From: JAUIIK01 sp963745675
Lineage (GTDB): Bacteria > Chloroflexota > Chloroflexia > Thermomicrobiales > CFX8
NCBI GenBank assembly: GCA_963745675.1
Contig: CAVUYM010000007.1
Span: 1 to 57,086 of the forward strand
DNA: 57,086 nt
Reading direction: 5' to 3'
Shown: positions 17,089-26,924 of the stretch, in pieces
Layout: the number at the start of each line of letters is the position of its first letter
How positions within the stretch are numbered: the stretch's first letter is position 1
Translations under genes and position numbers: made by a program
Notes under the pieces: model-generated
Databases searched by the model: none
What the model was told of the DNA's origin: nothing
What the model saw: the letters and a program-made list of their open reading frames with translations, nothing else

Positions 17089-17877
17089 GTGAATCAATCC
17101 AGTGTTGCTGAGGGATCAATGATCGGGCGTCTTGCGTTCGTTACCGGCGCGGCTTCAGGTATCGGCGAAGCAACTGCGCGCGCACTATCGGCGGCCGGGT
17201 GTGCGGTTATCGCAACCGACATCGATGGTCCGGGGCTCGAGCGTCTAGCCGGCGCATCTAGTGACTTGAAGGGCTCGATCACAACCTATCGCCTCGACGT
17301 GGCCAATTGGCAAGAGGTTGAGCACGTTGCAGGCGATGTCCTTGCGAACCACGGAGTTCCGGATTTTCTGATCGCGAACGCAGGTATCAACCCGCAAGCG
17401 GATTCGACAGGGGATATTGACGAAGCATTCTGGGATGCCGTCATGGGCGTCAACCTGAAAGGGATCTTTGCCTGCTGCCGGGCATTTCTTCCAGCTATGG
17501 CTGAGGCGGGCCGCGGATCGGTCGTCAATCTCGCCTCTGTTTCTGGTCTGATCGGCTGGGGCGGAACGAGCGTCTACTCTGCCTCGAAGGGCGGCGTCAT
17601 CGGGCTGACACGCTTTCTGGCTGCCGAATACGCGCCGCACGGAGTCCGCGTCAATTGCGTCTGCCCCGGGTCGATTCGGACGCCGATGGTCTTGAACAAC
17701 CTGCGCGACGCCGCTGACATCGAAGCCCGACTCGCAAGCACGGCGAAGCTCCATCCGTTGAATCGTATCGGAGAGGCGAGCGAGGTCGCGGACGCGATCC
17801 TCTACCTGCTGAGCGATCGGGCATCATTCGTAACCGGCACGGCGTTCGCTGTCGACGGTGGGCTGACAGCTATCTGA
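17089..17877 (+). CDS. SDR-family NAD(P)-dependent oxidoreductase
   Basis: This is a classical short-chain dehydrogenase. The nucleotide-binding motif is TGAASGIGEA and the NAG motif IANAGINP. The catalytic Ser lies in NLASVSGL, and Tyr and Lys in YSASKGG. PGSIRTPMV follows, then the C-terminal FVTGTAFAVDGGLT. An Asp after the second strand (ATDIDG) favours NAD over NADP. The frame opens at a GTG at 17089. An ATG at 17119, with GAGGGA just before it, is an equally likely start. It precedes an SMP-30 lactonase, which would fit sugar or hydroxyacid catabolism; the substrate is unknown. Confidence 0.88.
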   Translation: MNQSSVAEGSMIGRLAFVTGAASGIGEATARALSAAGCAVIATDIDGPGLERLAGASSDLKGSITTYRLDVANWQEVEHVAGDVLANHGVPDFLIANAGINPQADSTGDIDEAFWDAVMGVNLKGIFACCRAFLPAMAEAGRGSVVNLASVSGLIGWGGTSVYSASKGGVIGLTRFLAAEYAPHGVRVNCVCPGSIRTPMVLNNLRDAADIEARLASTAKLHPLNRIGEASEVADAILYLLSDRASFVTGTAFAVDGGLTAI

Positions 17878-17946
17878 CGAAACGAATGACACGGTCTAGA
17901 ATGCCTCTGCACTCTCTGGCGCAAGTATGTGAAGGAAGTATTCATC

Positions 17947-18847
17947 GTGATCATCAAGCGGGATAACGGTCTTGCCGAGTTATTTGCGGACGACCGGGAG
18001 ACAAAGCTCTGCGGCGGCTTTGCCTTCACCGAGGGACCAGTCTGGGTATCACCTGACAACTGCCTGCTCTTCAGCGACATCCCGAACAACCGCATTCATC
18101 GCTGGCGACCGGGGAACAGCGATGCGGAGATTTACCGCGAGCCGAGCGGCAACGCCAACGGTCTGACGCTCGACCACGATGGAAACGTTCTCGCCTGCGA
18201 GCACTCCGGCAGGCGTGTCTCGCGTGCGCCTTACAACGGCGCCGCCGATGCGGTCGTTGAGGAATATGAGGGGCTCCGGCTGAACAATCCCAACGATCTG
18301 GTCGTGCATAGCAGCGGAGCGATCTACTTCACCAACCCCTGGCTCTCCGACGGACTGCAGAAACTGATGGGCGCTCCCGGTGCGGTGAAAGAGATGCGCG
18401 ACAGGGTGTCTACCGTGTCGCTCCAGATGGCCAGATCAGCTGTATCGATGACAGTTTCACCTTCCCCAACGGTCTCGCATTTTCCCCGGATGAATCGATT
18501 CTCTACGTCAATGACTCGCGCACCGGCCAGATTCGTTCGTTCAACGCGCAGGCCGATGGTTCGTTCGTTGAAGGCGATCTGCTGGTAGACATGACCGGCA
18601 GCGAAGGGATCGGTGTCCCGGACGGCATGAAAGTCGACGAAGATGGCCGTATCTGGTCCACCGGCATTGGCGGCGTCTGGGTCATTGAAGCCGACGGCAC
18701 AGTGCTCGGGATCTTTGAGCTGGATGATGAGCACGCTGCCAACCTGAACTGGGGCGGCGCTGACTACTCGACACTCTACCTGACGGCACAAACTGGCTAT
18801 ACAGCATCGAAACGAAAGTCCGCGGAATAGCGCCAGGGTCCAGATAA
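17947..18847 (+). CDS. SMP-30/gluconolactonase-family protein (frameshifted)
   Basis: Beta-propeller lactonase motifs are present: GFAFTEGPVW (metal Glu), PNNRIHRW, NANGLTLDHDGNVLACEH, RLNNPNDLVVHSSGAIYFTN (metal Asn), PNGLAFSPDESILYVNDS and GVPDGMKVDEDGRIW. One indel near 18405 and a second near 18800 must be corrected. The second is proved by the duplicated copy at 20509-20577, which reads the same tail in frame (TGLYSIETKVRGIAPGSR). The GTG at 17947 is preferred because AGGAAG lies eight bases upstream. It probably forms a catabolic pair with the SDR gene. Confidence 0.8.
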
Positions 18848-18895
18848 TCCGATCCTGAGCAGCGCCATTGCCTTATCCGGTGCCGGGAGCAGGAA

Positions 18896-18928
18896 CCATG
18901 GCCGCTCCCGTTGGGCGAGCGGCCATGG
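18896..18928. terminator. Hairpin between convergent SMP-30 gene and gene A
   Basis: CCATGGCCGCTC pairs with GAGCGGCCATGG across nine bases. It lies between the two convergent genes and probably ends both transcripts. Confidence 0.65.
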
Positions 18929-18955
18929 GTCTATCAGCTCTCTATTACCCGGACT

Positions 18956-20181
18956 TCATCCGGCCGGGATGATGTTCGGAATTTCGTATGGAGTGCAGAG
19001 ATCAAGGCTCGAGACGCGGCGATTCTGGCCGGTCCAGCGACTCGTGCACATCAGAAGATCACCGTCATCCGGCACGATGTGCACCACCTCGTAGGGACGG
19101 CATGAACCGCTCTCCGAGTAGCGAACCCTGCCAGTGTACCGGCTGATGCAGAAGGCCAGTGGATCCACGCTCGTGTCGTCAACTCGGTCTGGTTCGGCGG
19201 ACACTCATCGTTTGACGTGCTGGAAACCGAACCGGTGTACGGATTGAGGCAGAGCGTAGAGGTCGACGGTCCAACACTAAAAAAACGAAGGAATCTCGTC
19301 AGTGATCAACAGATTGTCGAAGTAGAGACCACCGCCTACGGGAGCTGCCCCTTGGCTAGACCTGGAGAATGCAAGGCGATCGACGCCCCGTACGCTAGTG
19401 GTACTGATCCGGTAGCCGGTCTCCCAACTTGTTCCGGTATGGACCAGTGTATTATCGACATAAACCTCAATAATGTCATTGCCGGTCCCATCGAGATTTT
19501 GGCCGTCAATGAACGTGATAGCAATTCCCAGGGTGTGCCAGTCACTATAGGAGAGATCAAGATTGATGTCGGCGCCTAGAAATTCGTTAAACCCACCGGC
19601 ACCCGTCTCGAAGAAGACCAGGTCGAAGCCGTTCGGTGCATCGTCGACGATGCGGACATAACCATGCCGGCAGTCGTCGCCACAGGCTGGTGTGACGTCC
19701 ATGATCAGTCCGGGCTGAGCCGTCCCTGTGGCCGACCGGAATTCAAACGATGCGAAGTAGGTATCTGAGGTGACCGTCTCGCTGCCGAAGTCGTCGATAG
19801 CAGTCGATTCTCCGGAGAAGCCCAGGTACTTGGGCGCGTGCGGCCGAAGCTGGAGATTGCCGGTGTCGTTGGTGTCGAGAGAGCGCGCCAGACCTTTCCA
19901 TGCTCGGGGTCAGCACCCCCGAGATCGACGACTTCCTCATCGACGCTGGCTTGACGCACGGACCATGCCTGAGCGTCAGGATTGACGCCGGAGATCGCCG
20001 GACTGGCTTCATTTCCATCCGGCTGGTGGTTGTGAACCGTTTCACCGACCGCAAAGCCGACCGGTTCGAAATCCGTGAAACTCTCGTGGCTACTGGCGCC
20101 GCCTGTACCCGGTTGCACAAGCAACGCGGCCGGCGACACAAGCAACGCAATCGCGATGACCAGAAGCGTACGTTTCGACAT
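18956..20181 (-). CDS. Secreted lectin-fold-like protein with three CYTG repeats (gene A, frameshifted)
   Basis: The ATG at 20181 starts a signal peptide (LLVIAIALLVSPAALLV). The body is beta-rich and resembles a concanavalin A/LamG jelly roll: YVRIVDDAPNGFDLVFFETG, LDLSYSDWHTLGIAITFIDG, GGGLYFDNLLITDE. The C-terminus has three Cys-rich repeats (LCLNPYTG, FCISRYTG, MCTSRWTG) each followed by another Cys, ending PYEIPNIIPAG. Indels are needed near 19870, 19279 (a run of seven A) and about 19200. Genes B and C share the same C-terminal module. It is probably a surface or secreted binding protein. Confidence 0.65.
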
Positions 20182-20387
20182 CAACAGCAGACCGCCTTTC
20201 ACACGTGAGGATATTGATGCAACAAGTGTACCCCGACAGGTTGACAATGTACACTGTTGACATGTAGGCACTTTAGAGTTCTTTTGTCTCATTGTGATGC
20301 AGGTTCAGATATATACCATCTCTGTCGCTCCCTATCGCCATCCAATCTCATGTACCGATAGGCAATCACATCGGACGAGAGAGCGAG

Positions 20388-20577
20388 ATTCCGGATTTCA
20401 CCACGTTACTGCTCGAGATCGACGGTCCACGCGAGAGCGTCAGGGTTAGCCAGCCAGACAAACTGAACGCGCTCAAAGAGGGAGTGCTCGAGGAGTTGGT
20501 CGCTATATCTAACGGCACAAACGGGGTTATACAGCATCGAAACGAAAGTCCGCGGAATAGCTCCAGGGTCCAGATAA
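20388..20577 (+). pseudogene. Enoyl-CoA hydratase/SMP-30 chimeric remnant
   Basis: The first 40 codons (PDFTTLLLEIDGPRESVRV, then KLNALKEGVLEELVA) align with the N-terminus of the intact enoyl-CoA hydratase at 24807 (PDFTTLIAESNGPRGSITL, then KLNALSGELLEELAV). The initiator is ATT instead of ATG. It runs directly into the last 22 codons and the stop of the SMP-30 gene, nearly identical to 18780-18847. Neither half can be functional alone. It marks a deletion junction. Confidence 0.85.
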
Positions 20578-20600
20578 TCCGATCCTGAGCGGCGCCGCTT
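20507..20600. repeat. Duplicate of 18778-18870 (SMP-30 tail and 3' flank)
   Basis: The match covers ACGGCACAAAC, then TATACAGCATCGAAACGAAA and AGTCCGCGGAATAG, then CCAGGGTCCAGATAATCC and GATCCTGAGC, with few mismatches. Similarity resumes in the C-termini of genes A and B beyond it. Confidence 0.9.
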
Positions 20601-20709
20601 CCTCATCCGATGTCGCAGAGATGCCCATCTTCGCGGGGTAACACAGCGCTGCCGATAACTCAGCAAGCTTCGATATTCGGAGATCGAGGAGTGAACCGAC
20701 AACGAAACA

Positions 20710-20731
20710 GGCGGCCCGCTGATGGGCCGCC
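20710..20731. terminator. Bidirectional terminator downstream of gene B
   Basis: GGCGGCCC pairs with GGGCCGCC. It is followed by CGTTTTATC on the plus strand and by TGTTTCG on the minus strand. It ends gene B and any transcript through the chimeric remnant. Confidence 0.75.
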
Positions 20732-20761
20732 CGTTTTATCAGCAAATGATGTACGCCGTCC

Positions 20762-22496
20762 CTAGAACGAGGAGGGGATCAGATTCGGTACTTCATATGG
20801 CAGGCAATCGTTCTGGTCTTCAACACGTCGATTCGCCCCGGTGTAGAGGCTGACACAGGTCACCAGATCACCGTCGCCAGGCATCTCGTGGACTTCCAGT
20901 CTCGGCGCGCAGTTTCCGGTCGCCGCATAAGAAACCGCGCCGGTCCAGGGGCTGATGCAGAAGGTCATCGGGTAATCCGCAGGCACATTTAGTGTCTGGA
21001 GATTCACCGGGCAAGCACCGCCATAGATCGGGCTGGTCACCCTGCCGGTGTAGCCGTTGGCGCAGAGCGGAAAGGTCGACTCGTAGCGAACTTCGACAGC
21101 GCCGATGTCGCAGGCCGGACCAAATGGGCGGGCGATGCCACGCTGGTCAGGGCTCGTGCAAGCTCCGGGACCGGCGTCAATCGCGTCGCTACCCAGGCCG
21201 GGTAAAAGGCTTTCGTTCAAGCCACCGTTGAGATCGAGCGGCTGCAAATTGGCATTGCCATTACTGATGTCGTTGGCCATACCGAACGAGCAGGTCCCAT
21301 CAGAGTCGAGGTTGTAATCCCCCGAGGTGAATGTGGCGGTGTTGTAGCAGTCGTCGCCAGTGTTCTCCGCGACAATTGTATTCGTCAACGTGAGATCGCC
21401 AGCATTCGAGTTGCGGATGCCACCACCAATGATGTTGGCTGTGTTGAAAGGCAATCGTGCTGTTGTTGATCGTCATCTGACTACGATTGAGAATTGCCCC
21501 GCCACGCTTTACCGCGATGTTCCCAGAGAAGGTGCTGGTCTCAATTGTCGCTGTTCCCTGGCTAAAGATCGCCCCACCCTGGTCTGGCGTGGTGTTGCCG
21601 GAGAAGGTGCTCCGAGTAATAGTCAGCGTTGCGCCGTCCCGGTGGTTTATCGCGCCGCCATCATTGGTTGTTGTCGAATTCCCGTCCAAGGTCGAATCCG
21701 TGATAGTGACAACACCATCGTTCGAGATTGCACCGCCACGGTTGCCAGAAACATTATCAATCAGGCGGCTGGAAATGATGTTGACAGTTCCACCCGCTTC
21801 CGGATTGTCGATGGCGCCGCCACTTTCGCTAGTCGATCTGTTCTCAACAAGCACGCTGTTCGTGAACGTAGCTATCGAGCTTCGATTGGAGAGCGCGCCG
21901 CCCCGGAGACTCCCAACGTTGCCTTCGAAGGTGCTATCGGAGACAGTGAGGGTTCCGCCCGACCAGTTCGCGATGGCCCCACCTTGCACTCCGGTGTTGT
22001 TGTCGAAGAGAGAACCGCCGAGGATGTTGACAATGCCGCCATTGTTGAAGATCGCCCCGCCGTCGTCGGTGGCGGTGTTGCTGTCGAACGTGACCTCGGT
22101 TGCAGTGACGGTGCCCAGATTCAGAATCGAGCCGCCGTCCCCGGCGGCCGTGCCATTCTCAAGCCGAAGCTGATCCAGTTCAAGCGTCACGCCAGCGTTA
22201 ACCTGAAAATGGCGGTCATTGTTCCCCATATCAAGGGTGACCTCATTGCCACCGTGAATCTGAGTGTTGAGCGCAATCGTCTTGGTGGTCGTGAGTGGGA
22301 TCGTGACCGATCCGCCACAGTTAAATGTCACCAGACCACCGCCCGTTAGCGCAGTATCCAGTGCAGCCTCGGTACAATTGACGGGATTGCCGTCGCCGAC
22401 CACCCCGGCAGCGAACGCTTGTTGGCTCCCGAACACAGGTAAAAAGGCTGCTAGCAATCCCATGATGGCTACCAGCCGAAGACTTCGATATTTCAC
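20762..22496 (-). CDS. Secreted beta-helix protein with choice-of-anchor Q and three CYTG repeats (gene B, frameshifted)
   Basis: The GTG start has AAAGGAAATC upstream and opens a signal peptide (VAIMGLLAAFLPVFGSQQAF). About 15 right-handed parallel beta-helix turns follow, each of the type STFSGNTT...GGAIFSQG. The 'choice-of-anchor Q' ending comes next (GSDAIDAGPGACTSPDQRG, then CDIGAVEV). The C-terminus has three repeats (LCANGYTG, FCISPWTG, TCVSLYTG) and PYEVPNLIPSSF. One indel at about 21450 joins the two frames. Such proteins are surface adhesins or polysaccharide-binding proteins. Gene C upstream on the same strand is a paralogue. Confidence 0.82.
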
Positions 22497-22892
22497 GATT
22501 TCCTTTCTGCCCCCGCCCCCTGGGCAGGTCTCTGGCTTCTACATATTGCGTCTGGAACATTGTGACGGATCACCCCCGCAGGATCTTCGCCAGATCCAGA
22601 CAATCTTACGATCATGATACCCCAGTACCTGTCCAGTAAGCGTGCGACCCCTTGGCGACCGCACCTGGAATGAAGCTTTAGCATTCGCCTTCTGGTAGGC
22701 GCGTCTACTGGCTCGAACAATGGGGAGGAACCGCAAATGACCGGCTTTTCGAGCGTAGCTTGTCAGGTCAGATGCTTCGGTGGATTGACACTCGACGCGG
22801 CGATTCTAATCACCAACGTCCCAGCCTACTCAGCTGCTTCCGTAGCGATCGTTGATACGCTCTGCTATGAGTGAGTCTTGCGTACGTAGGTT
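22497..22892. other. Noncoding interval between genes B and C
   Basis: No supported gene. It should hold the promoter of gene B (minus strand). An open minus-strand frame at 22493-22720 is not protein-like. Confidence 0.4.
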
Positions 22893-22951
22893 GTGTGGTT
22901 TGTAGGAACACAAGAATAGAAGAATCCACCCCGGATTCCCACAAACCACAC
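22893..22951 (-). terminator. Long hairpin downstream of gene C
   Basis: GTGTGGTTTGT at 22893 pairs with ACAAACCACAC at 22941. Inside, GAATCC pairs with GGATTC. It begins nine bases after the gene C stop on the minus strand. Confidence 0.6.
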
Positions 22952-22959
22952 GCTACGAG

Positions 22960-24620
22960 CTACTGCAACGTCGTCGCGTACTCCGCAGGCGAGCACGGTT
23001 GTATTCCGTATGGGATGCGGTACTTGCCAGTGTAGAGGCTCACGCAGACCGCCAGCGGCGCTTCGTCCGGCATCACGATCGCCGGGAGATTGTTGGGCGG
23101 GCAGGTTGGCGCCTGACTGTAAGAGAGCATTCCGGTGTACGGATTGCGGCAGAGATAGTGCGGTCCATTGTCCTCAAAGACGACCTTTACCAGATACGGC
23201 CCGATGCACTCACCATCGACCGGAGCCTGGAGCGCGCCGGTGTAGCGGCTGTAGCAGACATCAGCCGGTGGGATAACCTCGACTGCACCGATATCGCAGA
23301 TGCCGTTCTGAGGCCGAACCTCACCGCGCTGGTCAGGGCTCGTGCAAGCTCCCGGTCCGGCGTCGATCGCGTCGCTGCTGGCCGGCCAGCGGTAATAGGT
23401 TCACTGTCGTTCCACCAGTTGAGATCAGGCGCTTGGAGATCCGCGTTGCCGTTGCTGATGTCGTTGGCCATACCGAGCGGACAGCTGCCGTCACTATCAA
23501 GATTATAGTCGTGCGAATTGAACGTCCCTGCGTTTGAGCAGTCAGCTCTCGGGTTGCCACTTGTATTGTCAGCGATGATCGTGTTGCCGAGATCGATCGT
23601 ACCGTCGTTGGCATTGCGGATGCCGCCGCCAGCCAGGCCCGAGTCATTGAAGGCAATTGTGCTGTTAGTGATCGTCAGTTTCTCGTGATTAACGATTGCA
23701 CCACCCTGATTTGCGGCGGTGTTCTGGGTGAAGGTGCTCGTCTCGATGGTCGCCGTCCCGCCATTGCGGAGTGCACCACCGCGGTATCCCGCAGAATTCC
23801 CAAAGAACGAACTCCGCGTAACGGTCAGCGTGCCGGAATTCGCGTTGAAGATGCCGCCACCGGAACCGTTGCCGCTGCTCATTGCCTCATTGCGATCGAA
23901 GGAAACATCCGTTACATTCAGGATCCCATCATTCCAGATGCTGCCACCCTGCTTTTCGCGGTGTTTTGCCCAACATACGTGTTTTCAACTGTGACCGTTC
24001 CCGAGAAATTTGCTATAACCCCGCCGTCACCGTCGGACTCATTGAACTGAAAGTTTCCATCTCGAACCGTCACCGTGCCGCCGGCACTGTTGGCGATCGC
24101 TCCACCGTTCTGAGCTTGATTGGACACCAGCCCAAAAGGACCCTGGATCGTGACCGTTCCACCATCGTTGTAGATGGCTCCTCCATCACCGGTGGCCTCG
24201 TTGTCTCTCATGTAAAGACTACTCGCGATCACTGTCCCGTGGTTCAGAATAGACCCACCGTCGCCATCGATTCGACCATTCCGGAGTCCGACGCTATTCT
24301 AGGGTGAGCGTCACTCCTGGATTGACAATGAAATGCCGATCATTATTGCCCATGGTCAGGATGATGTTGAGAGGCCCCTGGATCTGCGTATCCACGGAGA
24401 TCGTCTTGGCGGTGGTTAGATTAACAAAGAGTTGGTTACCGCAATCGAAGGTAATTAGACCGCCTCCAGCGAGCGCAGCGTCGAGCGCTGCCTCGTCACA
24501 GCTCCCTGGCGTCCCATCGCCGACCACACCCGCTGCAATAGCAGACTGAGGCGATAGCGCCGACAATAGTCCGGCGAGCAGGCCAAAGATAGCCACAATT
24601 CGGATAAACCGGCGTTGCAC
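22960..24620 (-). CDS. Secreted beta-helix protein with three CYTG repeats (gene C, frameshifted)
   Basis: The GTG at 24620 follows AAGGGGA and opens a signal peptide (IVAIFGLLAGLLSALSPQSA) identical in layout to gene B (both continue AAGVVGDG). Beta-helix turns (GGAIANSAGGTVTVRDGNF, STFTQNTAANQGGAIVNH) lead to a degraded anchor-Q segment. Three repeats follow: VCYSRYTG, LCRNPYTG and VCVSLYTG. The TAG at 22960-22962 ends the protein at YATTLQ. At least three indels (about 24297, 23950, 23390) interrupt it. It is a paralogue of gene B with a diverged tail. Confidence 0.72.
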
Positions 24621-24806
24621 TGTATTCCCCTTCCGGTCGCCAGTCATCCCGCAGATCTTGGACCAGCAACCACCTGCGTACATACATGTTGCGATTGTTC
24701 GCAAGCAGTCTAGCGGACCGGTCAGACCAGGGCAACCTCCGGACAGGCCCGGGATCAAGCGCGTCGCCGCCCGTATACTGCTATCAAATGAAGGAGGGAC
24801 AAGAGG

Positions 24807-25577
24807 ATGCCGGATTTCACAACACTGATTGCCGAGTCTAATGGACCACGGGGCAGCATCACGCTCAACAGGCCGGAGAAGCTCAATGCGCTGAGCGGGG
24901 AACTGCTCGAAGAACTCGCCGTAGCTGCGCGCTGGTTCGACAGTCAGCCCGAGGTGAAGGTAGTCGTCATCTCCGGTGCCGGGCGGGCGTTTTCAGCTGG
25001 CGCAGATGTGACAGGGTTTGCGGACCCCGATGATGGCCCGATCCATCGCCGTTCCGATCGCGGTCGCCAGATGGCCGATGCGCTCGAGGACATGCGTGCG
25101 GTGACGATCGCGAAGATCCACGGCCACTGCGTCGGCGGGGCGCTGGTGCTGGCCGCAGCTTGCGATCTGCGGGTGGCGGCCGAGGACACGCGTTTCTCGA
25201 TTCCCGAAGTCGATCTCGGTATTCCGCTGGCCTGGGGCGGCATCCCCCGGTTGGTACGGGAGATCGGCCCGGCGGCGACGAAGGAACTGGTGATGACTTG
25301 CCGGCCCTTTTACGCTCCGGAGGCGCGCGCTTTGGGTTTCCTCAACAGAGTCGTGCCTGCAGATCAGCTCGATGGCGAGGTCGATGCGCTGGCTGGCTCA
25401 CTCGTCGAGATGCCGGCCTTGCCACTGGAAGCCACCAAGCGCCACGTCAACGCCGTCACCGCTGCGATGGTCGGCACAGACCGCGCCTGGTCCGACGCCC
25501 ACGCCTTGATTGCGGCCCGCAACGACCCTGAATCCAAAGCCGCCGCCGACCGCTACATAGCGCGCTTTCGGAAGTAG
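24807..25577 (+). CDS. Enoyl-CoA hydratase/isomerase family protein
   Basis: The 256-residue crotonase-fold protein has the oxyanion-hole motifs SGAGRAFSAGADVTGF and KIHGHCVGGALVLAAACDLR, and FSIPEVDLGIPLAWGG. The catalytic-region Glu (PEVDLG) is present. The second usual Glu of true hydratases is not obvious (GGIPRLVREIG), so isomerase or other crotonase chemistry is possible. AAGGAGGGACAAGAGG precedes the ATG. A truncated paralogue of its first 40 codons lies at 20388. Confidence 0.88.
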   Translation: MPDFTTLIAESNGPRGSITLNRPEKLNALSGELLEELAVAARWFDSQPEVKVVVISGAGRAFSAGADVTGFADPDDGPIHRRSDRGRQMADALEDMRAVTIAKIHGHCVGGALVLAAACDLRVAAEDTRFSIPEVDLGIPLAWGGIPRLVREIGPAATKELVMTCRPFYAPEARALGFLNRVVPADQLDGEVDALAGSLVEMPALPLEATKRHVNAVTAAMVGTDRAWSDAHALIAARNDPESKAAADRYIARFRK

Positions 25578-25681
25578 GGATTAGGGACAAGGGATTAGAG
25601 GATTAGATGAAGCCAGGGACGTGGACTAGTTGAGGGGTTTTCGACGACGACTCTAATCCCTCTTCCCTAATCCCTAGTCCC
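25577..25681. repeat. R4 repeat, inverted pair between convergent genes
   Basis: GGGATTAGGGACAAGGGATT near 25580 is mirrored by AATCCCTCTTCCCTAATCCC near 25650. It could form a long hairpin and act as terminator for the convergent hydratase and sigma genes. Confidence 0.65.
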
Positions 25682-25691
25682 TGCACTCCAG

Positions 25692-26300
25692 CTATCCCGC
25701 TTCCCGCAGATACTCGCGGCCCATCTCGAGAATGCGGTGCCAGCGGCGGTAGGCGGTGCGGCGTGCGATGCCCATCGTTCGGGCGGCACGGGGGATGGAA
25801 TGGCCGCGGAGCACTCGCAACTCCACGAGCGTCGAATCCTGCAGGCTCAGATTGCGGCAAAAGCCGTCGACGTTGGCTGCATCTTGAGTGGTGGCTGCTT
25901 CCCGCGTACGGATGGTCCGCACGATTGGCTGGCGAGTTATCCGCTTCCAGCCGCGTACGCGATTCGCCAGCCAGAGGGGAAAGACCTTGAGAAAGTAGTA
26001 AAGATAACCGCCGAGCAGCCCATCAACATAATGTGGAACCCAGCGGTGAAGCGTATCAATGAAGACGAGATAGCTTTCCTGCACAATATCGTCCAGATCG
26101 AAGGGATGAAGTTCCCAAGACCGAAAGCGGCGAACGAATCGTTCTATCTTGTAGGCCAGGAGGCCGAAAAGCTCGAAAGCTTTCCCTTCGTCGCTACGGG
26201 ACTGTATCGCCAGTCTCGAAAGCCGTTGATCAAGCTCATCTGAAACTTCGAAATCTCCGAGTGAATCTGTTGCCAGATCGTGTAGCCAGTTACCCTGCAC
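25692..26300 (-). CDS. RNA polymerase sigma-70 family (ECF-like) factor
   Basis: Region 2 is seen as RFVRRFRSWELHPFDLDDIV and QESYLVFIDTLHRWV, close to the usual DDIVQEVF motif for core binding. Region 4 is the helix-turn-helix RAARTMGIARRTAYRRWHRI, preceded by LVELRVLRGHSIP. The linker between them is longer than in typical ECF factors. GTG start with AAGGG seven bases upstream. No anti-sigma gene adjoins; the gene upstream encodes a zinc ribbon protein. Confidence 0.85.
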   Translation of the reverse strand: MQGNWLHDLATDSLGDFEVSDELDQRLSRLAIQSRSDEGKAFELFGLLAYKIERFVRRFRSWELHPFDLDDIVQESYLVFIDTLHRWVPHYVDGLLGGYLYYFLKVFPLWLANRVRGWKRITRQPIVRTIRTREAATTQDAANVDGFCRNLSLQDSTLVELRVLRGHSIPRAARTMGIARRTAYRRWHRILEMGREYLREAG

Positions 26301-26446
26301 AATGAGACCCTTCCCGCTCCCGGGCGGCTGGGCGGGATGAACGGAATCACCTGCGCCGCTGGCCCCACCGGGAGCGGTGGCGCTCTGGCGCTCTGACGTA
26401 TGTAGATGTAGCCGGCTTCAAGCCGTTATTGGGGGAAAGGTGTTCG

Positions 26447-26740
26447 CTAGCCCCAGCCGTTGCCGGGGTCTGCGCCGATCACAGGAAGCGGATCGGGGCC
26501 GCTCTCGGGAGATCGGAGATCGAGGATGTGGGCTGCGCCGCACTTTGGGCAGATCGCCTGCACGCAGCCGGACGCCATGTAATAGAAGCGGTCGCGGACC
26601 TTGATTTCGATATGCCCGCCGGGCTCATAACGCGCCAGCAGGACGGCCGGATCGCTACAACCGCATTCCCAGCGATAGCGCGGCGATTTCAGCTTGCCGA
26701 AACCGTTGCCGCCCAGCCCGCCGCTTCGTCGGTATCTCAC
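26447..26740 (-). CDS. Small zinc ribbon protein
   Basis: WECGC and CPKCG form a four-Cys zinc ribbon around GGHIEIKVRDRFYYMASGCV. The C-terminal 25 residues are Pro/Gly-rich. A very strong AAAGGAGGT directly abuts an ATG at 26749. Spacing instead favours the in-frame GTG three codons later (26740), which I use. The zinc-ribbon layout resembles Com-like regulators of phages, but the similarity is too short to assign a role. Confidence 0.6.
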   Translation of the reverse strand: MRYRRSGGLGGNGFGKLKSPRYRWECGCSDPAVLLARYEPGGHIEIKVRDRFYYMASGCVQAICPKCGAAHILDLRSPESGPDPLPVIGADPGNGWG

Positions 26741-26765
26741 GTTTGTCATACCTCCTTTCTCAGTT

Positions 26766-26924
26766 TAGGGAATAGGGAACAGGTAACAGGGAATAGGGAA
26801 AGACAAGAGAAATCACGAGTTCCGTGCACTCGTTCCTCCCGCGATCACGCCGGGCATCGCAGCCGCGACGTAACGAGAAACGAGGCTGTTGCTCTCTTCC
26901 CTCTTGCCTGTTCCCTGTTCTCTG
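26766..26924. repeat. R4 repeat halves flanking the 3' end of dinB
   Basis: GGGAATAGGGAACAGGTAAC with a second GGGAATAGGG (26766-26800) faces CTTCCCTCTTGCCTGTTCCC (26893-26920) in inverted orientation. The second half lies within the dinB reading frame and encodes part of its unusual tail. Confidence 0.7.

Noticed and set aside
21360..22349. 329-residue plus-strand open frame opposite gene B
   Set aside because: The periodic beta-helix codons on the minus strand leave the antisense frame open; the true strand has a signal peptide and anchor motifs.
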